A DNA stretch of 64,000 bases from Collimonas sp. OK607 (GCF_900111995.1 NZ_FOKF01000006.1:62001-126000); one strand, 5' to 3'. Positions 19,148-28,401 are shown, counted from the stretch's first letter. The notes: generated by a model from the letters alone, not told the origin. Translations and numbers: made by a program.

Positions 19148-19848
19148 TGCAAGCGATGACGACCATGCCGTTCTTCTATCGATTTCGAGATGCGCTGGCA
19201 ACGCTGCCATCGATACTCATACTCGCCATCCTGATCTTTGCCGGCATCCAGAAAGCGACGAAGATTGAAGCGCATACCGAGGATTCGCTGGTGCAGATTG
19301 CGTTGATGGAACCGGAACCTCCGGCGCCGCCCATAACCATACCCACGCCGCCGCCGGCACCGCCGACGTCGCAAGTGGTCAAACCACTGCCGGTACCACT
19401 GATGCAGCCGGTCCGGCAACCGACGCCACCGCAGGCAGTGAGCGCCACACCGGTCAGCAACGCACCTGGCGCAGAGGCAGCGGCCCCGCCAACGCCACCA
19501 AAAGCCATCGCGGCGCCGGTCGCGGCCAAACCGAACAGCGCCAGTGTCGAGGCCGGGTATGTCTCCAAAGTGCGGGCACATCTGAACAGCATCAAGCGCT
19601 ATCCGACCGGCCGCGAGGCCAGCCAGCAGCGTCCGCAAGGCAAGGTCAAGGTCTGGTTCGTGCTGAATCGCGACGGCACCTTGGTGGAGCAAGGGATCGA
19701 TGAATCATCAAACTCGATGCTGCTCGACGAAGTTGCCCGCAAGACCATCAATCGCGCTACTTTTTCCGCCTTTCCCGAATCTAGCTGGACCGGGGAAGCG
19801 ACACATCGATTCAGCGCCGAGCTGGAGTTCATCCCCGGAGCGGGGTAG
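19147..19848 (+). CDS. tonB: TonB energy-transducing protein
   Basis: A 233-residue TonB. One N-terminal membrane helix (LPSILILAILIFAG) is followed by a long Pro/Ala-rich periplasmic spacer (about 55-130) and a C-terminal TonB domain (YVSKVRAHLNSIKRYP, KVKVWFVLNRDGTLVEQGI, ELEFIPG) that contacts receptor TonB boxes. The SxxxH motif of well-studied TonB membrane helices is not visible: the helix has a serine but no histidine. ATG 19147 overlaps the exbD stop; GTG at 19144 is the alternative. It probably serves the receptor encoded immediately downstream. Confidence 0.9.
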   Translation: MQAMTTMPFFYRFRDALATLPSILILAILIFAGIQKATKIEAHTEDSLVQIALMEPEPPAPPITIPTPPPAPPTSQVVKPLPVPLMQPVRQPTPPQAVSATPVSNAPGAEAAAPPTPPKAIAAPVAAKPNSASVEAGYVSKVRAHLNSIKRYPTGREASQQRPQGKVKVWFVLNRDGTLVEQGIDESSNSMLLDEVARKTINRATFSAFPESSWTGEATHRFSAELEFIPGAG

Positions 19849-19933
19849 CGCAACAGCGAGCAGCGGTTTGAATACTTAGCAGCATTAATACTTAATTTTC
19901 ACATCTCATAAAAATCGTACAGGGAGTAATGCT

Positions 19934-22330
19934 ATGCAATTCAAAGTCACCCGGCTGTCACTGCTGATCTCCGGGTTATTTATCGCCGCCAGTCCGCTGG
20001 TTTACGCTGCGGATACATCTGAAGTCGGAAAAGTTACAGTGCAAGGCGATGCCGGCGGCGGCCAGAGCACCGGTTTGATCCAGCAGGAAGAGTCGGCAAA
20101 AGCGCGCAGCTCGGTCAATCGCGACTACATGGACAAGCAAAGCACCACCAGCAATCCGTTCCAGATGATCAACCTGCTGCCAGGCGTAAACAGCTATGAT
20201 AACGACGGCACCGGCCTGTTCGGCGGCAACGTCCGGGTGCGCGGCTTTAACAGCGACCAGCTCGGCTTCACCGTCAATGGCGCGCCAGTCAATGATTCCG
20301 GCAGCTTCGCCGTCTATCCGCAGGAATACACCGATGTGGAAAACCTGTGCGACATCTTCGTCACGCAAGGTTCCACAGATACCGAAGCACCGCACGTTGG
20401 CGCCACCGGCGGCAATATCGGCATGACCATGTGTACGCCGGAAGACCAGCGGCGTTTCCGCACGCAATATACTTTCGGTTCGGACAACCTGTGGAAAGGT
20501 TACGTGCGTCTCGATTCCGGCAAGCTGTTCAACGATCGCTTCAAGTTCTTCATCTCTTATTCCAAAGCTCAGGCAGACAAATTCAAGGGCACCGGCCGCG
20601 CCGACAAGGAACACGTCGATTTCAACAGCAAGCTGGATCTGGGCGGCGGCAGTTTTGTCGATACCGGCTTCATGTACAACTCGACTCTGAACAATAATTA
20701 CCGTTCGCTGACCAAAGCCCAGATCGCTCAATACGGGCCTAACCTGGACTACGGCACTGTGGCGCCGGTACATCAACCGGGCGGCCCTGGCGCACAAAAC
20801 GACTCGACCTACGGCCCAAACGCCGGTATCAATACCGGCAACAAAGACCTGTACTACGGCTACAACCTGAACCCGTTCAAGAACTGGCTTGCCACCATGA
20901 ACGCACACTTCCAGCTGGCGCCGCAATCCAGCGTGGATGTCAATCCATACATGTGGTACGGATTCGGCACTGGCGGCAATCAGTTGCAGACCGTCAGCGA
21001 AGGTAACTCCGGCACGCTGCTGGGCGGCGGCGCTCGCGACGTCAATCACGACGGCGACACCAAGGATACCGTGTTTGCCTATGAAGGCAGCCGCACGCGC
21101 ACCTACCGTCCTGGCGTCACGATCAAGTACAACCAGCAGATCGACAACCACAAACTGATGGTCGGCTATTGGTACGAACGTGCACGTCATCAGCAAACCG
21201 GTCCTTATTCGCCGATCGATAACAACGGCAACGCTGCCGATGTCTGGCTAAACAATCCCGATGCCTGGCTCAAGAACCAAGACGGTTCTTACGTTCAATA
21301 CCGCGACACACTTACCATCAGTACCGGCAAATCAGCTTTCGTGCAAGACAACATCAGCCTGATGCAAGACAAGCTGAACCTGCAGCTCGGCGCGCGTTAT
21401 TCGAGCATAGACCGTGACGTCACCAACAACCCAAGCCAGAGCTCGCCCGGCTTTTATACTGTGCAGAAATCGTATTCCGACCTGCTGCCTAGCCTCGGCA
21501 TTCGTTATCAGCTCGATCAGGCGCAATCGGTATTCTTCAATGCTGCGAAGAACTTCAAGGCGCCGGGCAATTTTTCATTTTTCAATCTGATCTCGGGCGG
21601 CAATTTTGTCAACGGCGTATATACCGGCGGCACTGTGCGCAATGTGCCGGTGGATAAAGAAACTTCCTGGAACTACGATCTCGGCTACCGCTACGCGGCT
21701 GACAAATGGACGTTTTCCGGATCGCTCTACTATGTCGATTACAAAAATCGCATAGCCAGTTCGTTCAACCCCGATACCGGCAACCGCACCGACTACAACG
21801 TCGGCGACTCGACCTCCAAGGGCCTGGAACTGGAATCCGGCTACTCGCTCACCAAGAACCTGAGCCTGTACGGTTCGCTGTCCTATATCAAGAGCAAGAT
21901 GGATAAGGACATGCCTTGGGCAGCCAACTTCAATCTGCCAACCGGTGGCAAAGAGTTTCCGGATACGCCGAACTGGTTGAGCGGCTTGAGCCTGCAGTAC
22001 GCACAAGATAACTGGTATGTATTCGGCCAAGGCAAATACACCGGCAAGCGTTACACCACTTTGGTCAACGACGACAGCCTGGGCGGCTACACGGTGTTCA
22101 ATGCCGGCGCCGGTTATACCTTCCCGTCCACTACCTGGCTGAAGAAACCAACAGTGCGCTTCAACGTCAACAACATCTTTGACAAGCAATACCTGAATCT
22201 GAATGCCGGCAGCGGTAGCCAGTTCACCAGTAATGCGGTCGCGATTAACAGCAGCGCGCCGGCAGTTCCGCCGACTTTCTACGTCAGTGCGCCGCGTACT
22301 TTTAGCGTCACTCTGATCGCGGATTTCTAA
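19934..22330 (+). CDS. TonB-dependent outer-membrane receptor
   Basis: A 798-residue receptor with signal peptide (cut after VYAA), a TonB-box-like segment near the mature N-terminus (EVGKVTVQG), a plug domain and a 22-strand barrel ending in Phe (TLIADF). Plug landmarks are MINLLPGVNSYDND, VRVRGFNSDQLGFTVNGAPVNDSG and GATGGNIGM. Two plug cysteines (ENLCDIF, GMTMCTPED) flank the apical loop and could form a disulfide. No FecA-type N-terminal signalling domain is present. The ligand cannot be read from sequence; siderophore, heme, B12 or another ligand are all possible, and the co-encoded nucleotidase and PLD enzyme hint at a phosphate- or nucleotide-linked one. Confidence 0.92.
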   Translation: MQFKVTRLSLLISGLFIAASPLVYAADTSEVGKVTVQGDAGGGQSTGLIQQEESAKARSSVNRDYMDKQSTTSNPFQMINLLPGVNSYDNDGTGLFGGNVRVRGFNSDQLGFTVNGAPVNDSGSFAVYPQEYTDVENLCDIFVTQGSTDTEAPHVGATGGNIGMTMCTPEDQRRFRTQYTFGSDNLWKGYVRLDSGKLFNDRFKFFISYSKAQADKFKGTGRADKEHVDFNSKLDLGGGSFVDTGFMYNSTLNNNYRSLTKAQIAQYGPNLDYGTVAPVHQPGGPGAQNDSTYGPNAGINTGNKDLYYGYNLNPFKNWLATMNAHFQLAPQSSVDVNPYMWYGFGTGGNQLQTVSEGNSGTLLGGGARDVNHDGDTKDTVFAYEGSRTRTYRPGVTIKYNQQIDNHKLMVGYWYERARHQQTGPYSPIDNNGNAADVWLNNPDAWLKNQDGSYVQYRDTLTISTGKSAFVQDNISLMQDKLNLQLGARYSSIDRDVTNNPSQSSPGFYTVQKSYSDLLPSLGIRYQLDQAQSVFFNAAKNFKAPGNFSFFNLISGGNFVNGVYTGGTVRNVPVDKETSWNYDLGYRYAADKWTFSGSLYYVDYKNRIASSFNPDTGNRTDYNVGDSTSKGLELESGYSLTKNLSLYGSLSYIKSKMDKDMPWAANFNLPTGGKEFPDTPNWLSGLSLQYAQDNWYVFGQGKYTGKRYTTLVNDDSLGGYTVFNAGAGYTFPSTTWLKKPTVRFNVNNIFDKQYLNLNAGSGSQFTSNAVAINSSAPAVPPTFYVSAPRTFSVTLIADF

Positions 22331-22364
22331 TCCGGCAGTAGTAATTCTCAGACTGCAATCCATG

Positions 22365-22393
22365 GCGGCGGATCTAGTACCAGGATCCGCCGC
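22365..22393 (+). terminator. Intercistronic hairpin between receptor gene and exbB
   Basis: Perfect 10-bp stem gcggcggatc (22365-22374) / gatccgccgc (22384-22393) with a 9-base loop, no T run. It may protect the receptor mRNA or reduce downstream transcription rather than stop it completely. Confidence 0.5.
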
Positions 22394-22429
22394 TGCAACA
22401 AACGCGCATTCGTGCGCAGAGAGGTCACC

Positions 22430-23074
22430 ATGAACATGCAATTATTCCACGAACTCGCTTTCTATCTGATGTACGCCTGTGCCGCCCTGGCGATATTCGT
22501 GATTGTCGAACGCGGACTGTTTTTCAACTACACTTTGCGCCAGGCAATCGGCCTGGAAAAAGCCATGACGCACGCTGTGCAGCATGTGCAAGAGCTGCCG
22601 ACGGCGCTGACAGCCCGCTCCAGCTTGCCGCTGACGCTGGTGTCCGACATCCTCGCGGAAAAACATCAGCTGACCAGTGAAAAAGACCTGGAAGATTTCA
22701 GTGAATCGGTGTACATCGCCAACCGCGGCGAAGTGCAGCACCGGTTGTGGATTCTTGACACCATCGTCACCGCCGCCCCCCTGCTCGGCCTGCTCGGCAC
22801 GATTTTGGGTATCATCGATACTTTCAAAGCACTGGCGGTATCCGGCGTATCCGATCCGGGCCAGGTGTCGCAGGGCATAGGCACCGCTTTGTACGCGACC
22901 GCCCTGGGCATCGGCATCGCGGTGGTCGGCATGTTTTTCTTTAATATGTTCCAGGAACGGATCGAGCGCATCAACGATCATTTGAAAGTATTGATGTTGC
23001 GTGCCTGCGTCGGCCGTGTGGTTGGCAATGATGTGAAAGCGCCGGTGGAACCCGGTAAATTGCATCTCGCCTGA
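22430..23074 (+). CDS. exbB: ExbB/TolQ/MotA-type proton channel protein
   Basis: A 214-residue three-helix proton-channel protein. Helix 1 is in the first 35 residues. After a long cytoplasmic loop (to about 110) come helices 2 and 3 (IVTAAPLLGLLGTILGIIDTF; GIGTALYATALGIGIAVVGMFF) with the conserved Pro, Thr and small-residue patterns of ExbB. It pairs with ExbD and TonB encoded upstream, but is separated from them by the receptor gene. AGAGAGGT lies 4-5 bases before the ATG at 22430. Confidence 0.9.
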   Translation: MNMQLFHELAFYLMYACAALAIFVIVERGLFFNYTLRQAIGLEKAMTHAVQHVQELPTALTARSSLPLTLVSDILAEKHQLTSEKDLEDFSESVYIANRGEVQHRLWILDTIVTAAPLLGLLGTILGIIDTFKALAVSGVSDPGQVSQGIGTALYATALGIGIAVVGMFFFNMFQERIERINDHLKVLMLRACVGRVVGNDVKAPVEPGKLHLA

Positions 23075-23096
23075 CCAGGATTGAATCGAGGACGGC

Positions 23097-24827
23097 TTGA
23101 AACATATACGTGCAAAATCTGTAATCGGGACCGGGCTGCTGTGCGGGTTGGCGCTTGCATTCCTGAGTTCGTGTACCAGCTTGGAAAACGCAACGCCAGG
23201 TGCGCCGATTGAAATCAATCTGGTTGCGATTAACGACTTGCACGGTCACCTGGAAGCGGAAACCAGGAGTTATGCCAGCATCACCGACGCCGCGCCGCAC
23301 AAGTTCAAGGTCGGCGGTATAGATACCATAGGCGGTGCGCTCAAAACATGGCGCGCCGAGGATCCGCAGCTGCTGCTGGTCGGTGCCGGCGATTTGATTG
23401 GCGCCAGCCCTGCCCTGTCATCAATCTGGGCCGATGAACCGACCATCGACGCACTCAACCAGCTAGGCATGCGTGTCAGCTCGGTCGGCAATCATGAATT
23501 CGACCAAGGTAGTACCGAACTGCTGCGTTATCAGCATGGCGGCTGCAATTCAAACCGCCCCGACAAGGCGTGTCAATTTGAAGATCATTTCGCTGGCGCT
23601 AAATTTCCCTACCTGGCTGCCAACGTCATCAACAAGAGCAGTGGCCGGCCATTGCTGGCGCCCTATCGTATTGAACAGGTGCGCGGTATCAAGATTGCTT
23701 TCATCGGCGCGGTGGTGCGCGGCACGGAAAAAATGGTATCTGCCGACGGCATAAGCAATGTCAGCTTCATCGACGAGGCCGACGCCATCAACCGCTGGGT
23801 CCCTGAGATCAAGGCGCAAGGCGTCAGCGCCATCGTGGTTTTGATCCATCAAGGTGGCGAAACCCCCGAACCTTTCGACATGGCGGCATGCACTCAGTTG
23901 CGCGGCCCTATCGTCGATATCGTCAAGCGTCTCGCCCCTGCGATCAGGCTGGTCATCAGCGCGCATACCCATAACGGCTATACCTGCCAGGTCGACGGCC
24001 GCACTGTGACGCAGGGTGAATCGTTCGGTCACATGCTGACGCGGATCAAGCTCACCATCGATCCGCGCATCGCCGATCTGCCGCAAAAAATTACGGCGAT
24101 CCAGGCCCGGAACGTATTGATGGACAACCAGCGCTTCGCGCCCGATCCTTCCTTGTCGACGTTCCTGCAAGCGTTAAAGGCGCGTAGCGACGAAGTGCTG
24201 GCACAACCGATTGCCCGCATCGCAGTTGCTCGCATCGATAACAAGATCAACGACGCCGGCGAATCGCCTCTGGGCGACGTCGTCGCCGATTCGCAACTGG
24301 CGGCGACGCGCAAGCTCGGCGCCCAAATTGCCATGACCAATCACAAGAGCATTCGCGAGAGTCTGGACAGCGGTGCGGGCGGCGCCAACTATGCTCAGGT
24401 CGCCGCCACCACACCCTACAGCAATACGCTGATCCTGTTGACGCTCACCGGCAGCCAGTTGCTTGCCTTGCTGGAGCAGCAAAGCTGGCTGGATCAGGAC
24501 CGCCCCGGCGGCCGTATCATGCTGCAAGTTTCGCGCGGCCTGAGTTATCGCTGGGATGCCAGGCGGCCGCTGGGACAGCGGGTGCTGCCCGGCAGCGTCA
24601 AGCTGAACGGCGTCGCTGTGAATCCACATGGACAGTACAGGCTTAGCGTCAACAGCTTTATCTCTCAGGGCGGCGACGGCTTCAGCCTGTTGACGCAAGG
24701 CGCCGACCGCGTCGATACCGGCATTAACGACCTGGATGCGTTAAGCCACTACCTGATCGCCAGCGAACGTGACGGCCACCCGGCCGGCAGTACACAAGCA
24801 GCCGGACGCATCGTCCGCGTGCATTGA
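23097..24827 (+). CDS. Lipoprotein 5'-nucleotidase / 2',3'-cyclic phosphodiesterase family enzyme
   Basis: A 576-residue member of the UshA/CpdB/YfkN metallophosphatase family, which removes phosphate from nucleotides outside the cytoplasm. The signal sequence ends in LSSC, a lipobox. Metal ligands are visible in order: NDLHGHLE (near 44), GAGDLIGASP, GNHEFDQG and VISAHTHNG. The C-terminal nucleotide-binding domain has the LTLTGSQLLALLEQQ and NSFISQGGDGF motifs. The insert between 145 and 165 contains two cysteines (GGCN, KACQF). Start is TTG 23097 with GAGG 5 bases upstream. Members can act on 5'-NMP, 3'-NMP or cyclic nucleotides, and the specificity is not evident. It follows exbB by 22 bases, so it is probably in the same operon. 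Confidence 0.9.
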   Translation: MKHIRAKSVIGTGLLCGLALAFLSSCTSLENATPGAPIEINLVAINDLHGHLEAETRSYASITDAAPHKFKVGGIDTIGGALKTWRAEDPQLLLVGAGDLIGASPALSSIWADEPTIDALNQLGMRVSSVGNHEFDQGSTELLRYQHGGCNSNRPDKACQFEDHFAGAKFPYLAANVINKSSGRPLLAPYRIEQVRGIKIAFIGAVVRGTEKMVSADGISNVSFIDEADAINRWVPEIKAQGVSAIVVLIHQGGETPEPFDMAACTQLRGPIVDIVKRLAPAIRLVISAHTHNGYTCQVDGRTVTQGESFGHMLTRIKLTIDPRIADLPQKITAIQARNVLMDNQRFAPDPSLSTFLQALKARSDEVLAQPIARIAVARIDNKINDAGESPLGDVVADSQLAATRKLGAQIAMTNHKSIRESLDSGAGGANYAQVAATTPYSNTLILLTLTGSQLLALLEQQSWLDQDRPGGRIMLQVSRGLSYRWDARRPLGQRVLPGSVKLNGVAVNPHGQYRLSVNSFISQGGDGFSLLTQGADRVDTGINDLDALSHYLIASERDGHPAGSTQAAGRIVRVH

Positions 24828-24855
24828 CCTCAACTGAAAATTTTTCGGAAGCACC

Positions 24856-26073
24856 ATGCGCAAATTGATCGCTCTGATAGCAATGCTGCTCGGCTGCACC
24901 GGCAGCGTCCATGCCGAATTCAGCATCCCCGGTTATGAACTGGTGCACACCGCTCCGGTGGAAACAACCTTGGCAACACCCGATTTGCGGGAACCGCTGC
25001 AAGTCTGGAGCGAGATGTTCGACGCCGCCAGACAGCAGATCGTGCTGGGCCAGTTTTATGTGGCGAGCCAGCCTGGCGCGGCGTTCGAGCAGGTGATAGC
25101 GCGACTCGCCGCCGCCGGCTCGCGCGGCGTCAAGATCCGTTTTCTGATGGAGGAAAAAGGAAAATTCGCCTCCGACATGCCAACCATCGAACGGCTCAGG
25201 CAGATTCCCAATCTGGAATTCCGTTATCTCGATTATTCCAGGTTGACGGGCAACGGCATCATCCACGCAAAATATATGGTGGTCGATGGCAGCACCGCCT
25301 ACGTTGGCAGCCAGAATTTCGACTGGCGCTCGTTTGCCCACATCCATGAGACTGGCCTGCGCATCACTGACGCCGTGGTTGTCAGCCAGCTGCAGAATAT
25401 TTTCGAACACGACTGGCATGCGCAGGAGCTGATTGCACAGGGCAAGGAAGTGCCAAAACTCAATCAGAGCGTGGTTGCCGCCAATGACCGGCAAGCGACA
25501 TTCCTGGTGGCTAGCCCGAACGCTTTTAACCCGCCCGGCGTCGGCGATTCGGAGACTGAATTACCGAAGCTGTTGGCGGCGGCCAAATCCGAAGTCCGGA
25601 TCCAGTTGCTTGACTACGCGCCCTTGAGCTACGGTCTGAATCGCACACGCCCTTATTATGCGGTGATTGATAATGCGATCCGCGCGGCATTGGCGCGCGG
25701 CGTCAAGGTCAAGCTGATGGTATCGAACTGGAATACCGAAAAACCGGCGATCGCTTATTTGAAAAGCCTGGCGCTGCTGCCTGGCATGGAAATCAGGATC
25801 GTCACGTTGCCGCAGGCCAGCACCGGCTTCATTCCTTTCGCCCGCGTAATCCACAGCAAGACCATGGCTATCGACGGCCAGCTGGCATGGATCGGCACCA
25901 GTAACTGGAGCGGCGGCTATCTGGATAATTCGCGCAATCTGGAAATCGTGCTGCGCAATGAGAAGATGGCGCAACGGATCGCCGAGTTACACCAGCAAAC
26001 CTGGGACTCCGCATATGCGCAGCCGATCGATGTGATGAAGGATTACCCCAAGCCGGTGAAGGGCAAGGAATAA
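24856..26073 (+). CDS. Secreted phospholipase-D superfamily protein, PLD3/PLD4/K4-like
   Basis: A 405-residue protein with a signal peptide (MRKLIALIAMLLGCTGSVHA) and two HKD motifs. The first is HAKYMVVDGSTAYVGSQNFD, followed by WRSF (about 137-160). The second is HSKTMAIDGQLAWIGTSNWS (about 336-355). Around them the pattern YYAVIDNAIRAALARGVKVK, then SNW, then P and the ARVIHSK lead-in matches the PLD3/PLD4 and poxvirus K4 branch more than classical phospholipase D or cardiolipin synthase. Mammalian PLD3/PLD4 are 5'-to-3' exonucleases, so a secreted nuclease is a reasonable guess. It lies 28 bases after the nucleotidase gene. Alternatives are phospholipase or transphosphatidylase. Confidence 0.87.
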   Translation: MRKLIALIAMLLGCTGSVHAEFSIPGYELVHTAPVETTLATPDLREPLQVWSEMFDAARQQIVLGQFYVASQPGAAFEQVIARLAAAGSRGVKIRFLMEEKGKFASDMPTIERLRQIPNLEFRYLDYSRLTGNGIIHAKYMVVDGSTAYVGSQNFDWRSFAHIHETGLRITDAVVVSQLQNIFEHDWHAQELIAQGKEVPKLNQSVVAANDRQATFLVASPNAFNPPGVGDSETELPKLLAAAKSEVRIQLLDYAPLSYGLNRTRPYYAVIDNAIRAALARGVKVKLMVSNWNTEKPAIAYLKSLALLPGMEIRIVTLPQASTGFIPFARVIHSKTMAIDGQLAWIGTSNWSGGYLDNSRNLEIVLRNEKMAQRIAELHQQTWDSAYAQPIDVMKDYPKPVKGKE

Positions 26074-26101
26074 TCCTGCTTGCGCCTGAGCTCAGCTAGC
26101 G

Positions 26102-26899
26102 TCAGACTGCGCCGACCACGGCGGTCAGCATGCTGATAGAGCCGATATCGATGCCATCCACTGCAATCGAAATCGTTTCGTCATCCTGCTTGGCGCCGGC
26201 GACGTACAGCAAAGGCAGATAATGCTCTGGCGTCGGCACTGACAATTGCGCATCCTGCCCCTGGTCGGCATAGTCGATGACCGATTGTATATCGCCGCTC
26301 ACCAGGCTCTCGCGGATATGATCGTTGAAGCGTTGCGCCCAGCCAGGCACCGGCACGTCCTGGCCGCGGCTCATCAAGCGCAGGTTATGCACCACATCGC
26401 CACTGCCGATGATGAGCACCCCCTGTTCGCGCAATACCGCAAGTTTGCGCCCCAGGTCAAAATGGAACTGCGCCGGCTGGGTCGCATCGATACTTAGTTG
26501 TATCACCGGGACATCGGCCTTGGGAAAGGCTTTGACCAGCACCGACCAGGTACCGTGATCAAGTCCCCAGGATTGATCCATGGCGACCGCTACCGGCGCC
26601 AGCAGATCGCGCACTTGCGCCGCCAGTTGCGGATCGCCCGGCGCCGGATAACGAACATCGAACAACGCTTGCGGAAAGCCGCCGAAATCGTGGATGGTCT
26701 TCGGCTGCGTCATCGCGGTGACGCCAGTGCCGCGCGTGTACCAATGCGCGGACACCGACAGGATCGCCTTCGGCTGCAGCCGCGCCACGCTGGCGCCCAG
26801 TTGAGCCCATGCGTCGGTGTAGCGATTGTCTTCAAGTGCATTCATCGGGCTGCCGTGGCCGAAAAAAATCGCCGGCATGCGGGTGGCATTAGTGCTCAT
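26102..26899 (-). CDS. ygiD: 4,5-DOPA-extradiol-type dioxygenase family protein (YgiD-like)
   Basis: A 265-residue class III extradiol ring-cleavage dioxygenase (DODA type). Non-haem metal ligands are visible: FFGHGSPMNAL (His near 14), VSAHWYTRG (His near 50) and SWGLDHGTWSVL, and a further histidine in GSGDVVHNLRL. YgiD opens DOPA to betalamic-acid precursors in vitro; the natural substrate in bacteria is unclear. ATG 26899 has an AAGAGAT site upstream and gives the family start. It follows doxX on the same strand by 43 bases; both are divergent from a LysR regulator that may control them. Confidence 0.9.
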   Translation of the reverse strand: MSTNATRMPAIFFGHGSPMNALEDNRYTDAWAQLGASVARLQPKAILSVSAHWYTRGTGVTAMTQPKTIHDFGGFPQALFDVRYPAPGDPQLAAQVRDLLAPVAVAMDQSWGLDHGTWSVLVKAFPKADVPVIQLSIDATQPAQFHFDLGRKLAVLREQGVLIIGSGDVVHNLRLMSRGQDVPVPGWAQRFNDHIRESLVSGDIQSVIDYADQGQDAQLSVPTPEHYLPLLYVAGAKQDDETISIAVDGIDIGSISMLTAVVGAV

Positions 26900-26942
26900 C
26901 TTGATCTCTTTCAATCAGCTTGTTGTCAGGTTGCTTGTCAGA

Positions 26943-27347
26943 TCACTTCTCGACCTTGGCCGAGCCTAGCGCAAACGCGCCGTTGCCCAGCAAGGCAACT
27001 GAAATTGCGGTGACCACCATGAATGCAGGGTATTCCCAACCGCCGTTAGGGCTGGTGAAAACCCAGCCGTTGCCAGCATGTACCGATAATGCACCTAATA
27101 GTACCGGCAACGAAATCACGGCGGCAATCCGCGCCTGCAGGCCAAGCACCATGGCAATCCCGGTCAGCACTTCAACTGCCACCACAGGGTAAACCGACCA
27201 GGCCGGAAAACCCTGGCTGGCAAAGAAACCGGCAGCACCCGGCAAAGTGAAAACGAAAACCTTGAGGTACGCATGCGCCAACAGCGCGATACCTAAAGTG
27301 AGTCTAAGCAAGGTGGCAGCGTAGTTGCCTGAATTGTTGGTGTTCAT
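26943..27347 (-). CDS. DoxX family membrane protein
   Basis: A 134-residue protein with four predicted membrane helices and the DoxX/DoxD pattern: LRLTLGIALLAHAYLKVF, then GFPAWSVYPVVAVEVLTGIAMVLG, and a final VVTAISVALLGNGAFALG. DoxX proteins take part in quinone-linked or redox processes, though most are uncharacterised. It is first of the two-gene unit doxX-ygiD, divergent from the LysR gene by 137 bases. Confidence 0.88.
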   Translation of the reverse strand: MNTNNSGNYAATLLRLTLGIALLAHAYLKVFVFTLPGAAGFFASQGFPAWSVYPVVAVEVLTGIAMVLGLQARIAAVISLPVLLGALSVHAGNGWVFTSPNGGWEYPAFMVVTAISVALLGNGAFALGSAKVEK

Positions 27348-27484
27348 GATAGAGCTTTCGCAAGAAATGGTTAAAAGTCAGAGAATTTTATAGATCCTGC
27401 CTGACTATATATTCTTGCAATGGAAAGAAAAATAGGGTTTTATTGAAATACTATTTCCGAATTCCAGAATAATAAGGCCTTGCG

Positions 27485-28399
27485 ATGAATCTGTTCGAAG
27501 CCATGAAAGTGTTTGTCAAAGTGACGGAAACCGGCAGCCTGTCTGGTGCGGCACGCATCCTGAACCTGTCGAATCCATCGGTGACGCGGCATATCGCCGA
27601 CCTTGAGGAATATCTTGGTGCGCGCCTGTTGAACCGCAGCACGCGCCGCATCAGCCTGACCGATACCGGCAGCGCCTACCTGGAGCGCTGCAAACAGGTA
27701 TTGGCCGATCTCGAACAAGCCACACTTGCAGCCGGCATGCATGCCGCCAATCCGAGCGGAGTGTTGCGCATCAATGCGCCGGTATCCTTTTCCGTCAATC
27801 ATCTGGGCGCGCTGTTACCGCTGTATGCGCAACGCTATCCCAATGTCGAACTGGATGTGACTTTATCGGACCGGATTGTCGATCTGGTAGAGGAAGGTTT
27901 CGATCTGGCGATACGCATTGGCAGATTGCAAAATTCCAGCCTGGTGATGCGCAAACTGGCGCCCGCGCATGTGCTAACCTGTGCCGCGCCGGCCTATCTT
28001 GCGCAGCACGGCACGCCACAGCATCCCGACGACCTGGCCCGGCATACTTGCCTGACCTATGCTTACTTACAAGCAGGCAACGAATGGCGCTTGCAACGCA
28101 ACGGCAAGATCCACACGGTACGCATCAGCGGCGGCTTGCATTGCAATAACGGCGACTTGCTGCTGGCAGCGGCAGTTGCCGGCATGGGCGTGATACGAGA
28201 GCCGACTTTCATCATCGGCGATGCGATCCGCGACGGCCGCCTGGTGCCGATCCTGACGGACTATCGTGGCGATGCGCTGGCGATTCACGCGGTGTATCCG
28301 AGTCGTCAGCACTTGTCGGCAAAGGTCCGGACTTTTGTCGATTTCCTGGCGCAGCAGTTCGGCGAAGCGCCAGCCTGGGACCATGCTTTGCCGATATGA
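27485..28399 (+). CDS. LysR-type transcriptional regulator
   Basis: A 304-residue LysR regulator. The winged helix-turn-helix is in the first 60 residues (MKVFVKVTETGSLSGAARIL, then PSVTRHIADLEEYLGARLLN). A substrate-binding effector domain follows (about 90-295). It belongs to the group that resembles CrgA/DmlR-type activators. The divergent doxX-ygiD operon is the likely target; the effector is unknown. Confidence 0.9.
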   Translation: MNLFEAMKVFVKVTETGSLSGAARILNLSNPSVTRHIADLEEYLGARLLNRSTRRISLTDTGSAYLERCKQVLADLEQATLAAGMHAANPSGVLRINAPVSFSVNHLGALLPLYAQRYPNVELDVTLSDRIVDLVEEGFDLAIRIGRLQNSSLVMRKLAPAHVLTCAAPAYLAQHGTPQHPDDLARHTCLTYAYLQAGNEWRLQRNGKIHTVRISGGLHCNNGDLLLAAAVAGMGVIREPTFIIGDAIRDGRLVPILTDYRGDALAIHAVYPSRQHLSAKVRTFVDFLAQQFGEAPAWDHALPI

Positions 28400-28401
28400 A
28401 A

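Noticed and set aside
19976-21196. A 406-codon open frame antisense to the TonB-dependent receptor
   Set aside because: It lies wholly inside a well-supported receptor gene, shows no family features and its composition is that of a reverse-frame shadow in GC-rich DNA.
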